Source: Ahaetulla prasina
Lineage: Eukaryota > Chordata > Lepidosauria > Squamata > Colubridae
Direction of reading: 5' to 3'
DNA length: 64,000 nt
Assembly: GCF_028640845.1 (NCBI RefSeq)
Contig: NC_080539.1
Coordinates: 371,177,733 to 371,241,732 of the forward strand
Positions 32,905 through 43,740 of the stretch are shown piece after piece. Position 1 is the stretch's first letter; the number at the start of each line of letters is the position of its first letter. The position numbers were made by a program, and so were the translations under genes. The notes beneath the pieces were generated by a model. That model had not been told where the DNA came from, made no database searches, and saw only the letters and a program-made list of their open reading frames with translations.

Positions 32905-33402
32905 TTAGACTATTTTTATTTATTTATTTATTCAAATTTTTATACCGCCGTATCTCCCGAAGGACTCAGGGTGGTTTACAGCCCGATAAAAATACAAATA
33001 TAATACAAGATAAAAACACTAATTAAAAAACTTATTTGAAAAGGCCAAAATTTAAAAATACAATTAAGACAATAAAACCCCCTAAAATTAAATTTAAAAC
33101 TTAAAATCCTAGTCCAGTCCTGCACAAATAAATAGATGTGTTTTAAGCTCGCGGCGGAAGGTTCGAAGGTCAGGAAGTTGGCGGAGTCCTGGGGGAAGTT
33201 CATTCCAGAGGGTGGAAGCCCCCACAGAGAAGGCCCTTCCCCTGGGTGTTGCCAGTCGGCACTGCCTGGCAGACGGCACCCTGAGGAGACCCTCCCTGTG
33301 AGAGCGCACAGGTCGGTGGGAGGCAATCAGTGGCAGCAGACGGTCCCGTAGGTAACCCGGCCCTAAGCCATGGAGCGCTTTGAAGATAGTTACCAAAGAC
33401 TA
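32905..33402 (-). mobile_element. L2-like LINE 3' end (family alpha, copy 2)
   Basis: Frame 33,109-33,396 matches the copy at 11,264 closely (FKALHGLGPGYLRD, RAFSVGASTLWNELP, LRTFRRELKTHLF). The tail is on the left with CGAAGGACTCAGGGTGG. Both copies lose homology at nearly the same 5' position. Confidence 0.8.
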
Positions 33403-33585
33403 GCCAACTTCTATAACAACAAATCTATCTCATCGGTCAAACCCAAAATCAAAGTTTCTTTTTTTTTTTTTTTCTCCACCTCGAGCAAAAAGTCCAGAAG
33501 CGGTTTCCAAGGAGAAATAAAAGTATTTTAACCAAAGCTGTCAATTTAGCCATCTCTGGTAACTCTTATCAATTTTATCAATAAC

Positions 33586-34455
33586 TCGCCTGTCTGGAAC
33601 CCACACCTCATTTCGGACATTAATACAATAGAGCGTGTCCAGAAATATTTTACAAGAAGAGTTCTCCACTCCTCTGATTAGAACAAAATACCTTATGCCA
33701 CCAGACTTGAAATCCTGAGTTTAAAAAATTTAGAACTCCACCGCCTTCAGCATGACCTGAATATAACTCATAAAATCATCTGCTACAATGTCCTTCCTGT
33801 CGAAGACTACTTCAGCTTCAACCACAACAATACACGACCACACAATAGATTTAAACTTAAAGTGAACTGCTCCAATCTTGATTGTAGAAAATACGACTTC
33901 AGTAACAGAGTTGTTAACGCCTGGAATGCACTACCAGACTTTGTGGTCTCTTCCCAAAATCCCCAAAGCTTCAACCAAAGACTATCTACTAGTGACCTCA
34001 CCCCATTCCTAAGAGGTCTGTAAGGGGCGTGCATAAGAGCACCAGCGTGCCTACCGTTCCTGTCCTAATGTTCCCTTTGATTTTATCCAATTCGTATGGT
34101 TATTTCATGCTTTTAGTTATATATATATATAGGGCCCCTGTGGCTCAGACTGCTAAGACAGTCTGTTATTAACAGCAGCTGCTTGCAATTACTGCAGGTT
34201 CTAGTCCCACCAGACCCAAGGTTGACTCAGCCTTCCATCCTTTATAAGGTAGGTAAAATGAGGACCCAGATTGTTGGGGGCAATAAGTTGACTTTGTATA
34301 TAAATATACAAATAGGATGAAGACTATTGCTAACATAGTGTAAGCCGCCCTGAGTCTTCGGAGAAGGGCGGGATATAAATGCAAATAAAATAAATAAATA
34401 AAAATAAATAAATATACTGTTGTGTTTGACAAATAAATAAATAAATAAAAAATTG
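33586..34455 (+). mobile_element. L3-like LINE 3' end (family beta, copy 2), split by a SINE
   Basis: 33,590-33,990 parallels 22,080-22,790 in copy 1 (VWNPHLISDINTIERVQKYF-like) but has a stop and indels. The shared tail GGGGCGTGCATAAGAGCAC is at about 34,024. A SINE sits in the AT-rich tail at 34,132; the LINE end TGTTTGACAAATAAATAAA follows. Confidence 0.75.
34132..34400 (+). mobile_element. Sauria-type tRNA SINE (copy 5)
   Basis: Head CCCCTGTGGCTCAGACTGC, B-box-like GGTTCTAGTCCCACC, standard 3' end and (AATA)n tail. Confidence 0.85.
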
Positions 34456-34589
34456 CGGTTCCGAAGTTCTGACAGCTGCCCTCGCCAACATATCGACAAT
34501 TCAACAACTAGCTTTGCATTTGCAGCTGTTTGCAATGTCCCATGAATACCTGGGCCCATTTTACGATTTCTGTGCCAAAATCTGACATT

Positions 34590-34888
34590 CACTTCCCATT
34601 TTCGGGGTGAAAAAATGTTCTATACAAACAGCGAGTTCGCTTTATGACGGCGGGGTTCATTTTACAATTGTGGCAGGCGCTTTCGGAGAGCCATCGGTAT
34701 GGTCATACGATTCAGTCGGTCAGCTGGGTGGTCTGCTTTATGACTGTTGCGACTTACAGTGGTCGTAAGTTGAAGACCACCTGTACAGGTAATCCTCGAG
34801 TTATGACCACAATTGAGCCCAAAATTTATGTTGCTAAGTGAGACATTTGTTAAGTGAGCTTTGCCCCATTTTACGCCCTTTCTTGCCA
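34590..34888 (-). mobile_element. Two Tigger-like MITE pieces end to end
   Basis: A decayed piece ends GTAAGTTGAAGACCACCTG near 34,784, and a second begins CAGGTAATCCTCGAGTTATG at 34,786. The second piece stops at the purine tract. Confidence 0.6.
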
Positions 34889-35616
34889 CGGGAGGGAGGG
34901 AGGGAAGGAGGAATGAATGGAGGGAGGGAAGGAGGAAAGTAGAGGGAGGAAAGAAAAAAGGGAGGGTGGGAGGAAAGAAGGGAAAGAAGAAAAAGGAGGA
35001 AGGAAGAGGAGGAGAGGAGAAGGAAAGAAGGGAGGGGATGAATAGGAGTAAGAAAGGAGGAAGGGAGGAAACAGGAGGAAGAGAAGGAAGAAAGGGAGGG
35101 AGAAGGGAGGGAGGATAAAAGGGAAAGAGGGAGGAAGGAAGGGAAAGAATAGGAGAGGGAGAAGGAAAAGGGAGGAAGGAAAGATGAAGGAAAGAAGGAA
35201 GGGAGGGAGGAAATGGAAAGGAAGGAGGGACGAAACAGCAGGAAGAGAAGGAAGGAAGAGGGAGGGAGGGAGGATAAAAGAGAGAAAAGGAGGAAGGAAG
35301 GGAAAGAATAGGAGAGGGAGAAGGAAAGATGAAGGAAAGAAGGGAGGGAGGGAGGGACAAAACAGGAGGAAACAGGAAACAGGAGGAAGAGAAAGAAGGA
35401 AGGGAGGGGAGAGAGGGAGGAAGAAGAAAGGGAGGGAGGGAGGGAGGAAAGTAGAGGGAGGGAGGATAAAAGGGAAGCAGAGAGTGAAGGAGAGAGGGAA
35501 AGAGGAGGAGAGGGAGAAGAAAAAGGGAGGGAGAGAGGAAGGAAAAAGGAAGAAGGGAGCGAGTGGATAGGAGTAAAAAAGGAGGGAGGGAGGAAACAGG
35601 AGGAAGAGAAGGAAGG
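34889..35616 (+). repeat. (GGAA)n/(GGGA)n purine tract
   Basis: About 730 bp nearly pure A/G. The tract resumes at 36,180-36,285 after an LTR, so it was one block before the insertion. Frames here are artefacts. Confidence 0.95.
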
Positions 35617-36179
35617 TCTTGTGGTCCATCAGCAGCCTATGGAGCTGGCAACTGAATCAGACAGTGATGAGGCTGAGGTGAGGCCAGGGCCATCAGGAAG
35701 TGAGGTGTTAACTCAAAAGCCTCCAGAGGCTGACAGTAGTGAGACAGAGGAACAGGAGGAGCCTGTTCCTAACGCACGCATGAGAAGAGCTGCCAGAAGG
35801 CAAGAGCAGCTCAAGCAGAGAGGACAACTCGGGAGTAAGGCCAGGAGATGATTGGCCCCTCCCATAAGGCTTAAAACAGACCAGCACCAGTGTTTCAGCT
35901 TTGCCAGAAAACAATGTTGTAGCTGCGTCTTCTGCTTCATCTTCTGCTTCATGTATGACTTTGTTTTTGTGGCTTCTGGACGTTTGCCAGGAAGGGCCTT
36001 TGGCAGTTTGCCTAATTGGACTAAGATTTGTGAGATAACTGAGGAATTTGTGTTGGGAGGCATTTGTTTTACTTTGAGTTGAACAATGCTGGGAATGAAG
36101 TCATTCCCAGCTGTTCAAATAAAGCTTATTTTTCCACGGACTAAGTTTATTACTACCTACTTGGGCCTGGGTCACAACA
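35617..36179 (+). mobile_element. Solo LTR, family C (copy 2)
   Basis: Begins TCTTGTGGTCC and ends GGGTCACAACA, with GAAGG on both sides; the exact duplication is ambiguous because the target is a GGAA tract. The U3 frame 35,621-35,848 is complete: ESDSDEAEVRPGPSGSE, EEQEEPVP, then MRRAARRQEQLKQRG to the stop. An AATAAA lies near 36,118. Confidence 0.8.
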
Positions 36180-36440
36180 AGAAGGAGGGAAGGAAGGAAG
36201 GAGGGAAGGAAGGAAGAGGGAGGGTGGGAGAAAAGAGAGGGAGGAAGGGAGGGAGAGAAGGGAGGGAAGAAGGAAAGAAGGATTCCCAATGCTTCCTGCC
36301 AGATTCCCACAAGGGAACTCACTGGGGAAGCCTGCAGGAAGTCGAAAGTCACTCGTTCTCCTGCGGCTTTTTTGCCCACCTGGGAGTCATTCGGTTTTTC
36401 ACTCCAGGTGAAGAAATATCTCTGAAACGATGACGCAGGA
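36180..36440 (+). repeat. Purine tract end and spacer resembling the 28-kb tract
   Basis: 36,180-36,285 is A/G-rich. 36,290-36,340 contains CCTGCCAGATTCCCAC, the reverse of the AATCTGGCAG spacer in the pyrimidine tract at 28.0-28.7 kb. Confidence 0.7.
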
Positions 36441-36989
36441 GATCACAGGTTGCCTCCTTTAACCATGGTACTCAAGCTGAGATTTTTTAATTCAGTGCCT
36501 TCACTTGATTGACAGATTCAATTAAGCCACTTTTATCTCCGCATAAAACAGCTTGTCGGCCTTCGCAGGAATTTATTTTCCGAGGTCCTGGAATTACGCT
36601 GACTTAACTAACAAAAACTAACAAAACAGGATTTAAAAACCAACACAATTAATCAAAATTTGCAGATCTCGGAAGTTTGCCGCCCAATTTATCGTTTCTT
36701 TCTTTTTTCTTTCTTTTTTTTTTAAAAAAAGAAACAAACATATTAAAGATAAGACTGGACCAAAAGGCAAATATTGGAACGAAGTACATTAAGTGAAACT
36801 ATTTGCAAAATCAGCATGGCCCATTAGAAATGGAAGAGCGAACATGCACGTTACAGATTTTAGTTTAAATATTTAAAGGAAAACAGAATAGATCTCAAGT
36901 TTTGGGCACAGAGCTATGAAACTCAGCGTAATAGCTAAAGCAAGAAAGCAAAAATAAATAGTATTTCAGAAAAGGACTCCTTAATCTTT
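36441..36989. other. Apparently unique sequence with a PBX-MEIS-type motif
   Basis: No gene or repeat is recognised apart from a T/A run at 36,700-36,735. TGATTGACAG, the composite PBX-MEIS site, lies at 36,506-36,515, followed by CAATTAAG. Whether it is an enhancer is not known. Confidence 0.35.
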
Positions 36990-36997
36990 CTCTAGTT

Positions 36998-37132
36998 CAG
37001 GAGTCTCCAACCTGGACAACTTTAAGACTTGTGGACTTCAACTCCCAGAGTCCCTCAGCCAGCTTTGCTGGCTGAGGAACTCTGGGAGTTGAAGTCCACA
37101 AGTCTTAAAGTTGCCCAGGTTGGAGACCCCTG
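36998..37132. mobile_element. Palindromic hAT MITE (copy 2, best preserved)
   Basis: 135 bp. Ends CAGGAGTCTCCAACCTGG and CCAGGTTGGAGACCCCTG are inverted repeats with one mismatch, and the centre is CAGCCAGCTTTGCTGGCTG. The exact 8-bp duplication CTCTAGTT is at 36,990-36,997 and 37,133-37,140. Confidence 0.95.
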
Positions 37133-37147
37133 CTCTAGTTCAATGCA

Positions 37148-37670
37148 AGTAATCCTCCACTTACGACCATAATTGGGACCTGAATTTCTGTTGCTAAGCA
37201 AGACAGTTCTTAAGCAAGTCGCGCCCGATTTTTCCAACTACGGGTAGTCCTCGACTTACGACCACAAGCGAGCCTAAAGTTTCGACCTTCCTTGCCACCG
37301 TTGTTAAGTGAATCACGGCCGTGGATAAGTGAGTAACCCGGTTGTTAAGTGAATCCGGCTTCGCCCATTGACTTTGCTGGTCAGAAAGTCGCAAAAGGGG
37401 AATCACACAACTCGGGGACAGAGCGACGGTCGTAAGTATGAACCAGTCGCCAATCGTCTGAATTTTGATCACCCGACCACGGGGTTGCTGTAACTTTGAG
37501 CGGTCACTAAATGAACTGTTGTAAGTTAAAGACAGCCTGTATTGTTCAGCAAATCGCTGTAGTTGTTAAGCAAATCATGCGGTCGTTAAGTGAAGCCGGC
37601 TACTTGTTGTATGGACTACCTCGCAGGATTGACGATCACAGTATCTACCCTTTGGCTGAGATGACTAGAA
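37148..37670 (-). mobile_element. Two Tigger-like MITE copies
   Basis: A short piece at 37,148-37,236 is followed by a nearly complete copy from GGGTAGTCCTCGACTTACG (37,242) to about 37,545, then a further short piece to 37,600. Confidence 0.65.
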
Positions 37671-37671
37671 G

Positions 37672-38895
37672 TAGCCCTCAACTTACAACCGTTTGTTTAG
37701 TGACTGTTCGCACTTACAGCAGCACTGACAAAAGTGACTTCTGACCGATCCTCACACTTACGACCGTTGCAGCATCCCCGTGGTCACGTGATAATATTTG
37801 GGAGGTTGGCAACCGGTATGTATTTACAAGCTTTCCAGACATTTGCAACCTTCTCAGCTGGCTTCTGACAAGCAAAGTCAGTGCGGGAACCTGGATTCAC
37901 TTAATGACCATATGATTCACTTAACAGCAGTGGCCAAAAAGATAGTAAAATCTACTTGTAAGATCAAGTGTGGCTCGCTTTAACAACCATTTGGCATAGC
38001 AATCTCAAGTCACGTTGTCGTGTCCCCCTCCCCCTCCGATGACCGGGTCAAGGAAGTCCGTGACAAACTTGGCAACGAAGCCTCTGCAGCTTACCAAGTT
38101 CCTTCGAGGTTTCTCAGGGCAGGCAGGAGTCCAAGTTGTGACTTCAGCGATAGGGTCCGATATCAGCCAACTAGATAAGACTTTGCTTGACTCAAGGTTG
38201 GAATGCCAAAAGCAGGTCCTTTATATAGACTGTGGGGTGTGGCTCCATGACTCAGCATTTATCCAGGCCTGCCCCACCCCTCCTTCTGCTGGCGTCGCCT
38301 CTCAGATCTCCAGAAGCGAGGGTCCTCCCACACTGAATTGTCTTCAGCTGGATTTGCTGTCAGTAATTCCAGCACCTGGCTGGCTTCCTCTGACAGCTGA
38401 GCCAAAGGAACACATGCTGTACGAGTGAGGTTTATCGGGCTTGTTTGTTCACTCCTTGAATCCTCTCTGGGCATGGGGCCAGGGCCGGTGGCTGGAGGCA
38501 TGACAGGCTGTTCATCTTCATTATCAGACTCAGAGTCTGATAACAGGCCTGGGTGGAGACGGGAGGGGCCCGGCTGAGGAGAGGAGGGAGGACGAGTCAC
38601 AACACACGTCATCAAAATTCATGGCAACTGGCATGTAATTATGACGGTTGCAGTGTCCTGGGGGCCACGTGATCTCCCTTTACGACCAACCCAGCTGGCT
38701 TCTGACAAAGAAAGTCAATAAGGGAAGCTGGCTTTGCCTAACAACGGAGTGATTCGTTTAACAACAGAGATGATTCGCTTAACAACCCTGGCAAAAAAAG
38801 GTCGTAAAATCAGCTTCAACTCACTTAACAACCGCCTCACTTACCAATGCAAATTCTACGCCTATTTGTGTCATAACTCGAGGATTACCTCTATA
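37672..38895 (+). mobile_element. Tigger-like MITE split by solo LTR A
   Basis: Left part 37,672-38,015 and right part 38,605-38,895, ending TCATAACTCGAGGATTACC. Some internal rearrangement is visible. Confidence 0.6.
38016..38604 (-). mobile_element. Solo LTR, family A (copy 3)
   Basis: 589 bp with the exact duplication CACGT (38,011-38,015 and 38,605-38,609). On the sense strand the acceptor-like tract (CCTCCCTCCTCTCCTCAG) starts about 14 nt in. The U3 frame is uninterrupted to its stop at 38,259 (SDSESDNEDE; TSPINLTRTACVPLAQ; VWEDPRFWRSERRRQQK), and the TATA box follows. Confidence 0.9.
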
Positions 38896-38931
38896 GCTCC
38901 TTTCTGGGAGCAAATGCCTGTTGGTTATCAC

Positions 38932-39251
38932 CAGTGGCGGGATTCAGCCGGCTCCGGCCAGTTCAGGCAAACCGGTAGTTAAATTGATGGCTGGCCCCGC
39001 CCCTCCCTCCCTTCCAGGAGTCCCCACGTGCCTCATTTTGGCTTCCAGGTAAGTGCAGGAAGGTCTCCAAGGCCCAAAATGGGGGCTGGGAAGGCGGCAC
39101 ATCCTCCCTGAAGCCCATTTTCGCTTCCGGGGGGGTGCAGAAGGCCAAGTGCTGCCTGTCAATCCCCTAGCCACACCCACCATGGCCATGCCCACCCAGC
39201 CGGTCATCAGGGCAGAGAACCGGTTGTTCAATCGTTTGAATCCCACCGCTG
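38932..39251. mobile_element. hAT MITE of the CAGTGGTGGGATTC family
   Basis: 320 bp. Ends CAGTGGCGGGATTCAGCC and GTTTGAATCCCACCGCTG. The flanking GTTATCAC and GTTGTCAC match at 7 of 8. Confidence 0.85.
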
Positions 39252-39782
39252 GTTGTCACCTGGTTTTCTGCCATCTGGGTATTTTTTCTTTTATCGCTGC
39301 ATCATTTTTTATAGTTCTCCCATTTTCCTGGCCGCGGCCCAGAATCATTAGGAGTCAGGCAGTGCAGAAATTGAATTGAACAAGGAAAAATAAATGCAAT
39401 TATTTCAACTGCCCTCCGTAATGTATTGGGTGGGGGACGATGGTACGTGCCAGCGCCTGTGTCAAAATCCCAGGGAACGGCAAAAATCCGCACCTCTTTT
39501 GCATAAGAAGGCAAGATGCAGAAGGTAAGACTTCATTCAGGAACTGGTCTTTCTGGTTTTCCTTTGAAGACATTTCGCTTCTCCTCCAAGAAGCTTCTTC
39601 AGCTCTGACTGGATGGCGGGGTAATGGAAGGATTTATATTCCTTGCAGACAGCTGTGGTTCGCAATGGGAGCGCGCAAACTCTGAGTATGCGCAGATCGC
39701 CAAATATGACGTCAGGGTAGGTGGGCAGAGCCTCCCGCCATCTTTATTACCGGTTCTCAAGAACCGAATAGAACGAGGGGCA
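39252..39782. other. Unassigned sequence with repeat fragments
   Basis: 39,556-39,640 holds the same interspersed repeat as 23,560-23,665 in reverse (CTCCAAGAAGCTTCTTCAGC). 39,685-39,782 resembles a hAT right end (ACCGGTTCTCAAGAACC, then CCTACCACTG). No gene is seen. Confidence 0.45.
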
Positions 39783-40317
39783 ACCTACCACTGAATTGGA
39801 AATGGCCAGTCTAAAGAAAAGAAGGACTGGGGTGGGGGGACCTGATAGCAGTCTTCCAATATTTGGGGGTTGCCACAAAGAAGAGGAAGTCAAGCTATTC
39901 TCCAAAGCCCCTGAAGGCAGAACAAGAAGCAACTGGTAGAAACTAATCAAGGAGCAAAGCAACCTGGAGAAACTTCCAAACAGTGAGGACAATTAACCAG
40001 CGGAACAGTTTGCCACCAGAAATTGTGGATGCTTCATCACTGGAGGTTTTCAAGAAGAGACTGGACTGGTATAGGGCCGTGATGGTGAACCTATGGCACG
40101 TGTGCTCAAAGTGGCACACAAAGCCATGTCGGCAGGCATGCGCGGCCTTGCCTGTTTGTCTCTCGGGTTTCTGGCGCACATGCGCATACAATGATCAGCT
40201 GTCCTTCGCGCAAGCGGCAGTGCCAAAAACCGGTGTGCGCATTCATGCTGGCCAGCTGCTTGTCGGGTGCGCATGCACGCCAGAACCCAGAAGTTTGGCT
40301 TTTCCAGAGTGTGATCC

Positions 40318-40610
40318 TGTCATGTCCCACTCCCACTCCCACTCCGACGAACGAGTCAAGGAAGTCCGTAACAAACTTGTCAACGAAGCCTTTGCAGCTT
40401 GCCAAGTTCCTTCGAGGTTTATCAGGGCAGGCAGGAGTCCAAGTTGTGACTTCAGCGATAGAGTCCGGTATCAGCAAACTAGATGAGACTTTGCTTGACT
40501 CAAGGTTGGAATGCCAAAAGCAGGTCCTTTATATTGTACTAACTGTCTTTACTTTGGCTGTAAACCGCCCTGAGTCCTTTGGGAGAAGGACGGTATAGAA
40601 ATTGAAACAA

Positions 40611-40689
<79 letters not shown>

Positions 40690-41069
40690 ATAGGCTGTGG
40701 GGTGTGGCTCCATGACTTAGCATTTATCCAGGCCTGCCCCACCCCTCCTTCTGCTGGCGTTGCCTCTCAGATCTCCGGAAGCGAGGGTCCACCCACACAA
40801 AACTGTCTTCAGCGGGATCTGCTGTCAGTAATTCCACCACCTGGCTGGCTTCCTCTGAAGGCTGAGCCAAAGGAACACACGCTGTATGAGTGAGGTTTAT
40901 CGGGCTTGTCCTTTCACTCCTGGAATCCTCTCCGGGCATGGGGTCAAGGCCGGGGGCTGGAGGCATGACAGGCCGTTCATCTTCATTATCAGACTCGGAG
41001 TCTGATAAAAGGCTCGGTTGGAGACGGGAGGGGCCCGGCTGAGGAGAGGAGGGAGGACGAGTCATAACA
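40318..41069 (-). mobile_element. Solo LTR, family A (copy 4), with an inner LINE insertion
   Basis: Exact duplication GATCC (40,313-40,317 and 41,070-41,074). The U3 frame is open to its stop at 40,724 (SDSESDNEDE, WVDPRFRRSERQRQQK). A LINE tail splits the region near the TATA box. Confidence 0.9.
40535..40692 (+). mobile_element. L2-like LINE tail with (AAAT)n, innermost layer
   Basis: TAAACCGCCCTGAGTCCTTT followed by about 20 AAAT units. It interrupts the phrase CTTTATATAGGCTGTGG that is continuous in the other family A LTRs. Confidence 0.85.
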
Positions 41070-41336
41070 GATCCCTTTGCACATGGCAGTGCCGAAAACT
41101 GGCCCGTGCATGCACACCAGCCAGCTGATCATTGGCAGGCGTGCTAGAACCCAGACATTCGACTTTTCTGGAGCGCAGTCCCGACGAGCATGTGCGTGCG
41201 ACGTTTCCACGTGACCTTTTCAGCACTCGGTGCCCAAAAAGGTTCGCCATCACTGATATAGGGTCTCCTGCCTGAGCAGGGGGTTGGACTAGAAGACCTC
41301 CAAGGTCCCTTCCAAGTCTGTCATTCTGTTCTTCCG

Positions 41337-41665
41337 TTGGAGCTGTCTGGATTGGAGGCCATACATAAATTACGACCTCTATTAAATTAAGCAAGCTGGC
41401 CAAGGGATAGAATGGAGCCATCGATCTTACAACTGTGCAGGGATCACTCTGGTGCTACAGTCCAATTCTAATTTTTATATTTAACGCACTCCTGCACCCA
41501 AATGCAGCAGCTTCCTTTCCAACACCAGGCACCCGTCTTCCCCGACTTGCTGCCTTTCGCTTCGTGCTGGCTAAGGATGATGGGAACGGTAGTCCCACAT
41601 CATTTTGGAGGGCACCCAATGGGGACAGGCAGGTTGCAAAATATCCAAGGGGATTTTCTCCCTAA
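41337..41665. other. Unassigned sequence
   Basis: No repeat family is recognised with confidence. Small open frames lack domains. Confidence 0.35.
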
Positions 41666-42023
41666 AGAGGGACGCGATGCCTCAGTGGCTAAGACGTTGA
41701 GCTTGTCGATCGAAAGGTCGGCAACTCAGCGGTTCGAATCCCTAGTGCCGCGTAACGGGGTGAGCTCCCGTGACTTGCTCCAGCTTCTGCCAACCTAGCA
41801 GTTCGAAAGCACATAAAAAAATGCAAATAGGAAAATAGGGACCACCTTTGGTAGGAAGGGAACAACGTTCCGTGCGCCTTTGGTGTTGAGTCATGCCGGC
41901 CACATGACCACGGAGACGTCTTTGGACAGCGCTGGCTCTTCGGCTTTGAAACGGAGATGAGCACCGCCCCCTAGAGTCGGGAACGACTAGCACGTATGTG
42001 GGAGGGGAACTTTTATCTTTACC
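41666..42023 (+). mobile_element. tRNA-derived SINE, second family (copy 2)
   Basis: 358 bp with a perfect 12-bp duplication TTTTCTCCCTAA (41,654-41,665 and 42,024-42,035). A-box-like CTCAGTGGCTAAGACG and B-box GGTTCGAATCCC are intact. Confidence 0.9.
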
Positions 42024-42069
42024 TTTTCTCCCTAAGACCTCTGCGGTTTCTTCCCCTGCTTTCTCACAC

Positions 42070-42258
42070 AGAAGCTCCTCGATTTACGAGCTGAATTTTT
42101 CTCTCGCTAAGCGGTCGTTAAGCGAGCCTCATCTGATTTCATCTTGTAACAGTCATAAGAGTGGGGGTGGTGGAAACGGTCGTAAGTCACTGTTTTCAGT
42201 GGCCGTTTGTAACTTCGGTCACTAAATGAATGGTTGTAAGTCGAGGGGGCCATCCGTA
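42070..42258 (-). mobile_element. Tigger-like MITE fragment
   Basis: CTCCTCGATTTACGAGC on the left and GTAAGTCGAGGGGGCC on the right, with an internal deletion. Confidence 0.6.
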
Positions 42259-42820
42259 AATTAAAATAGCCATCTAAACCTCGGGGCTCTTTTTGAGAAG
42301 TCTTGATTGCATCCGTTGGTCGCTGCGAGAATTTAATCCTGGAATGACTAAACAAGATATTGATCCAGTAGGAATTTGTACACCTGTATTGATTTTGCTT
42401 TAAACATGCATTTTTTTAAAAAAAAAAGAAATGACCTGCAAAGTAGCTGCTACTTTCTCTTCCAAAAATAACTTTGACCTGGCCATCGATGGCCGATGTT
42501 TGGGGATATAATTGGAGACCCAAATGCACCAACGCTGCGTGTGACGAGGCCTGAAATAGGTTAACAGGAGCTGGCCGGGCTGTGACCCAGAACAGGTTAG
42601 ATGGCTGTTATATACCGGAGCCATTGATGGGAGGAAGGACAGGATTAAACCAGAGAAAGGAAAGAATTGAATTACAAAATCTATTGATGACATAGATGAG
42701 GGTTTGTGTAGAGGGCAAAAGATGGCATTTCGGTCACCCGTATTAAACCGAGAAGGAAATGCTAAGGATTGCAAAAAGACTTGTTTTCTAGAAACAGAGG
42801 TTTTGTTTTGTTTTTAAGGT
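42259..42820. other. Unassigned sequence
   Basis: No gene or known repeat is recognised; an A run lies at 42,417-42,430. Confidence 0.35.
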
Positions 42821-43740
42821 GTGTGAGGTCCTTGGTGCTCTCTGAGCTTGAAGGTTTTCTTGCAGACATGTCGTGTCTCACTCCTCCTCTGACGGCCGGG
42901 TCGGGGAAGTCCGTATCAAGCGTGGCTGCGAAGCCTCTGCAGCTTTGCCAAAGTCCTATCAGAGTCCTCAGGGCAGGCAGGAGACCAGGATGTGACTTCA
43001 GTGGCAAGTTAGACTTTGCCTGACTCAGAGAATGCCAGAAAGCAGATCCTTTATATAGGCCATGGGGTCTGGCTCCATGATAAGTGTGGCCTGGATAAGT
43101 GCTGTGGCTCAGCACTTCTCCAGGCCTGTCCCTCCCTTCCTTTTGCTGACGTCGCCTCTCTATTCTCCGGAAGCGAGGATCTCTCCAGCCTCCAGCTGTT
43201 GGTAATCTTAGCTCATGACTGGCTTCACATTCTTCAGGCTCAGATGCTGTGGGGGAGGGGTCTAGTTGCTCCGTTTGTCTTGGCATGGTGCCAGGACTGG
43301 GGGCTGGAGGCACGTCAGGCCATTCGTCTTGCTCGGCCTGTCCGGGCATGGTGCCAAGGCTGGGGGCTGGAGGCATGCCAGGACATTCTCCTGTACTATC
43401 AGCGTCCGGCAGGAGATAAGAGGGGCCTGGCTGCGGGGAGCGAGCGAGGCACAACACGACGTTTGAGGGCCCAACTGGGTAACATCATCCGGGCTGGAAG
43501 GGAGTGGGATTTGTGGCAAGCAGGAGGAGGAGGAGAGGGGAGGGGAGGGGGATTGGGTCCTTGGTGTTCTCTGAACTTGGTTCTTTTCTTGCAGACGTTT
43601 CATGACCCAACTAGGTAACATCATCAGTGCTAGAAGGGAGTGGGGTTTTGCTCTCTACTTATATGCTTAGTGGCTGGCCATGACAGTGGGAGCATTCTTG
43701 GTGATTCTTTGATGAGGTTGCTCATTAATGTTTGAGTAAA
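42821..43740. mobile_element. Unclassified interspersed repeat, host of LTR B
   Basis: 42,826-42,868 and 43,457-43,500 are the two halves of a segment seen again at 43,556-43,640 (TTCTTGCAGACGTTTCATG then CCAACTAGGTAACATCATC). The class is unknown to me. Confidence 0.55.
42869..43456 (-). mobile_element. LTR family B, solo copy
   Basis: 588 bp, sense start TGTTGTGCCTCGC, end GAGACACGACA. The flanks AGACA and CGACG match only in part, so the duplication has decayed. The sense strand has an acceptor-like CCCCGCAG, then the U3 frame with repeated PPAPSxGTMPxQ blocks and the end GGWRDPRFRRIERRRQQK. Here the stop is lost and the frame runs on through the TATA region to about 42,762. Confidence 0.8.

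Larger units (their letters stand above)
40077..41255. mobile_element. hAT element inside the CR1, itself interrupted
   Basis: Ends CCGTGATGGTGAACC and GGTTCGCCATCACTG. The flanking GTATAGGG and ATATAGGG match at 7 of 8 (40,069-40,076 and 41,256-41,263). About 420 bp of its own sequence; a solo LTR sits in the middle. Confidence 0.85.
39783..41336 (+). mobile_element. CR1 LINE 3' end, outer layer of a nest
   Basis: The coding part 39,790-40,068 is decayed ([14 protein letters not shown] and TINQRNSLPPEIVDASSLEV remain visible). The 3' tail resumes at 41,256 with GTCTCCTGCCTGAGCAGGGG and GGTTGGACTAGAAGACCTCC. A hAT element lies between. Confidence 0.85.

Noticed and set aside
34662..35629. 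Frames of 230-250 codons across the purine tract
   Set aside because: Composition artefact.
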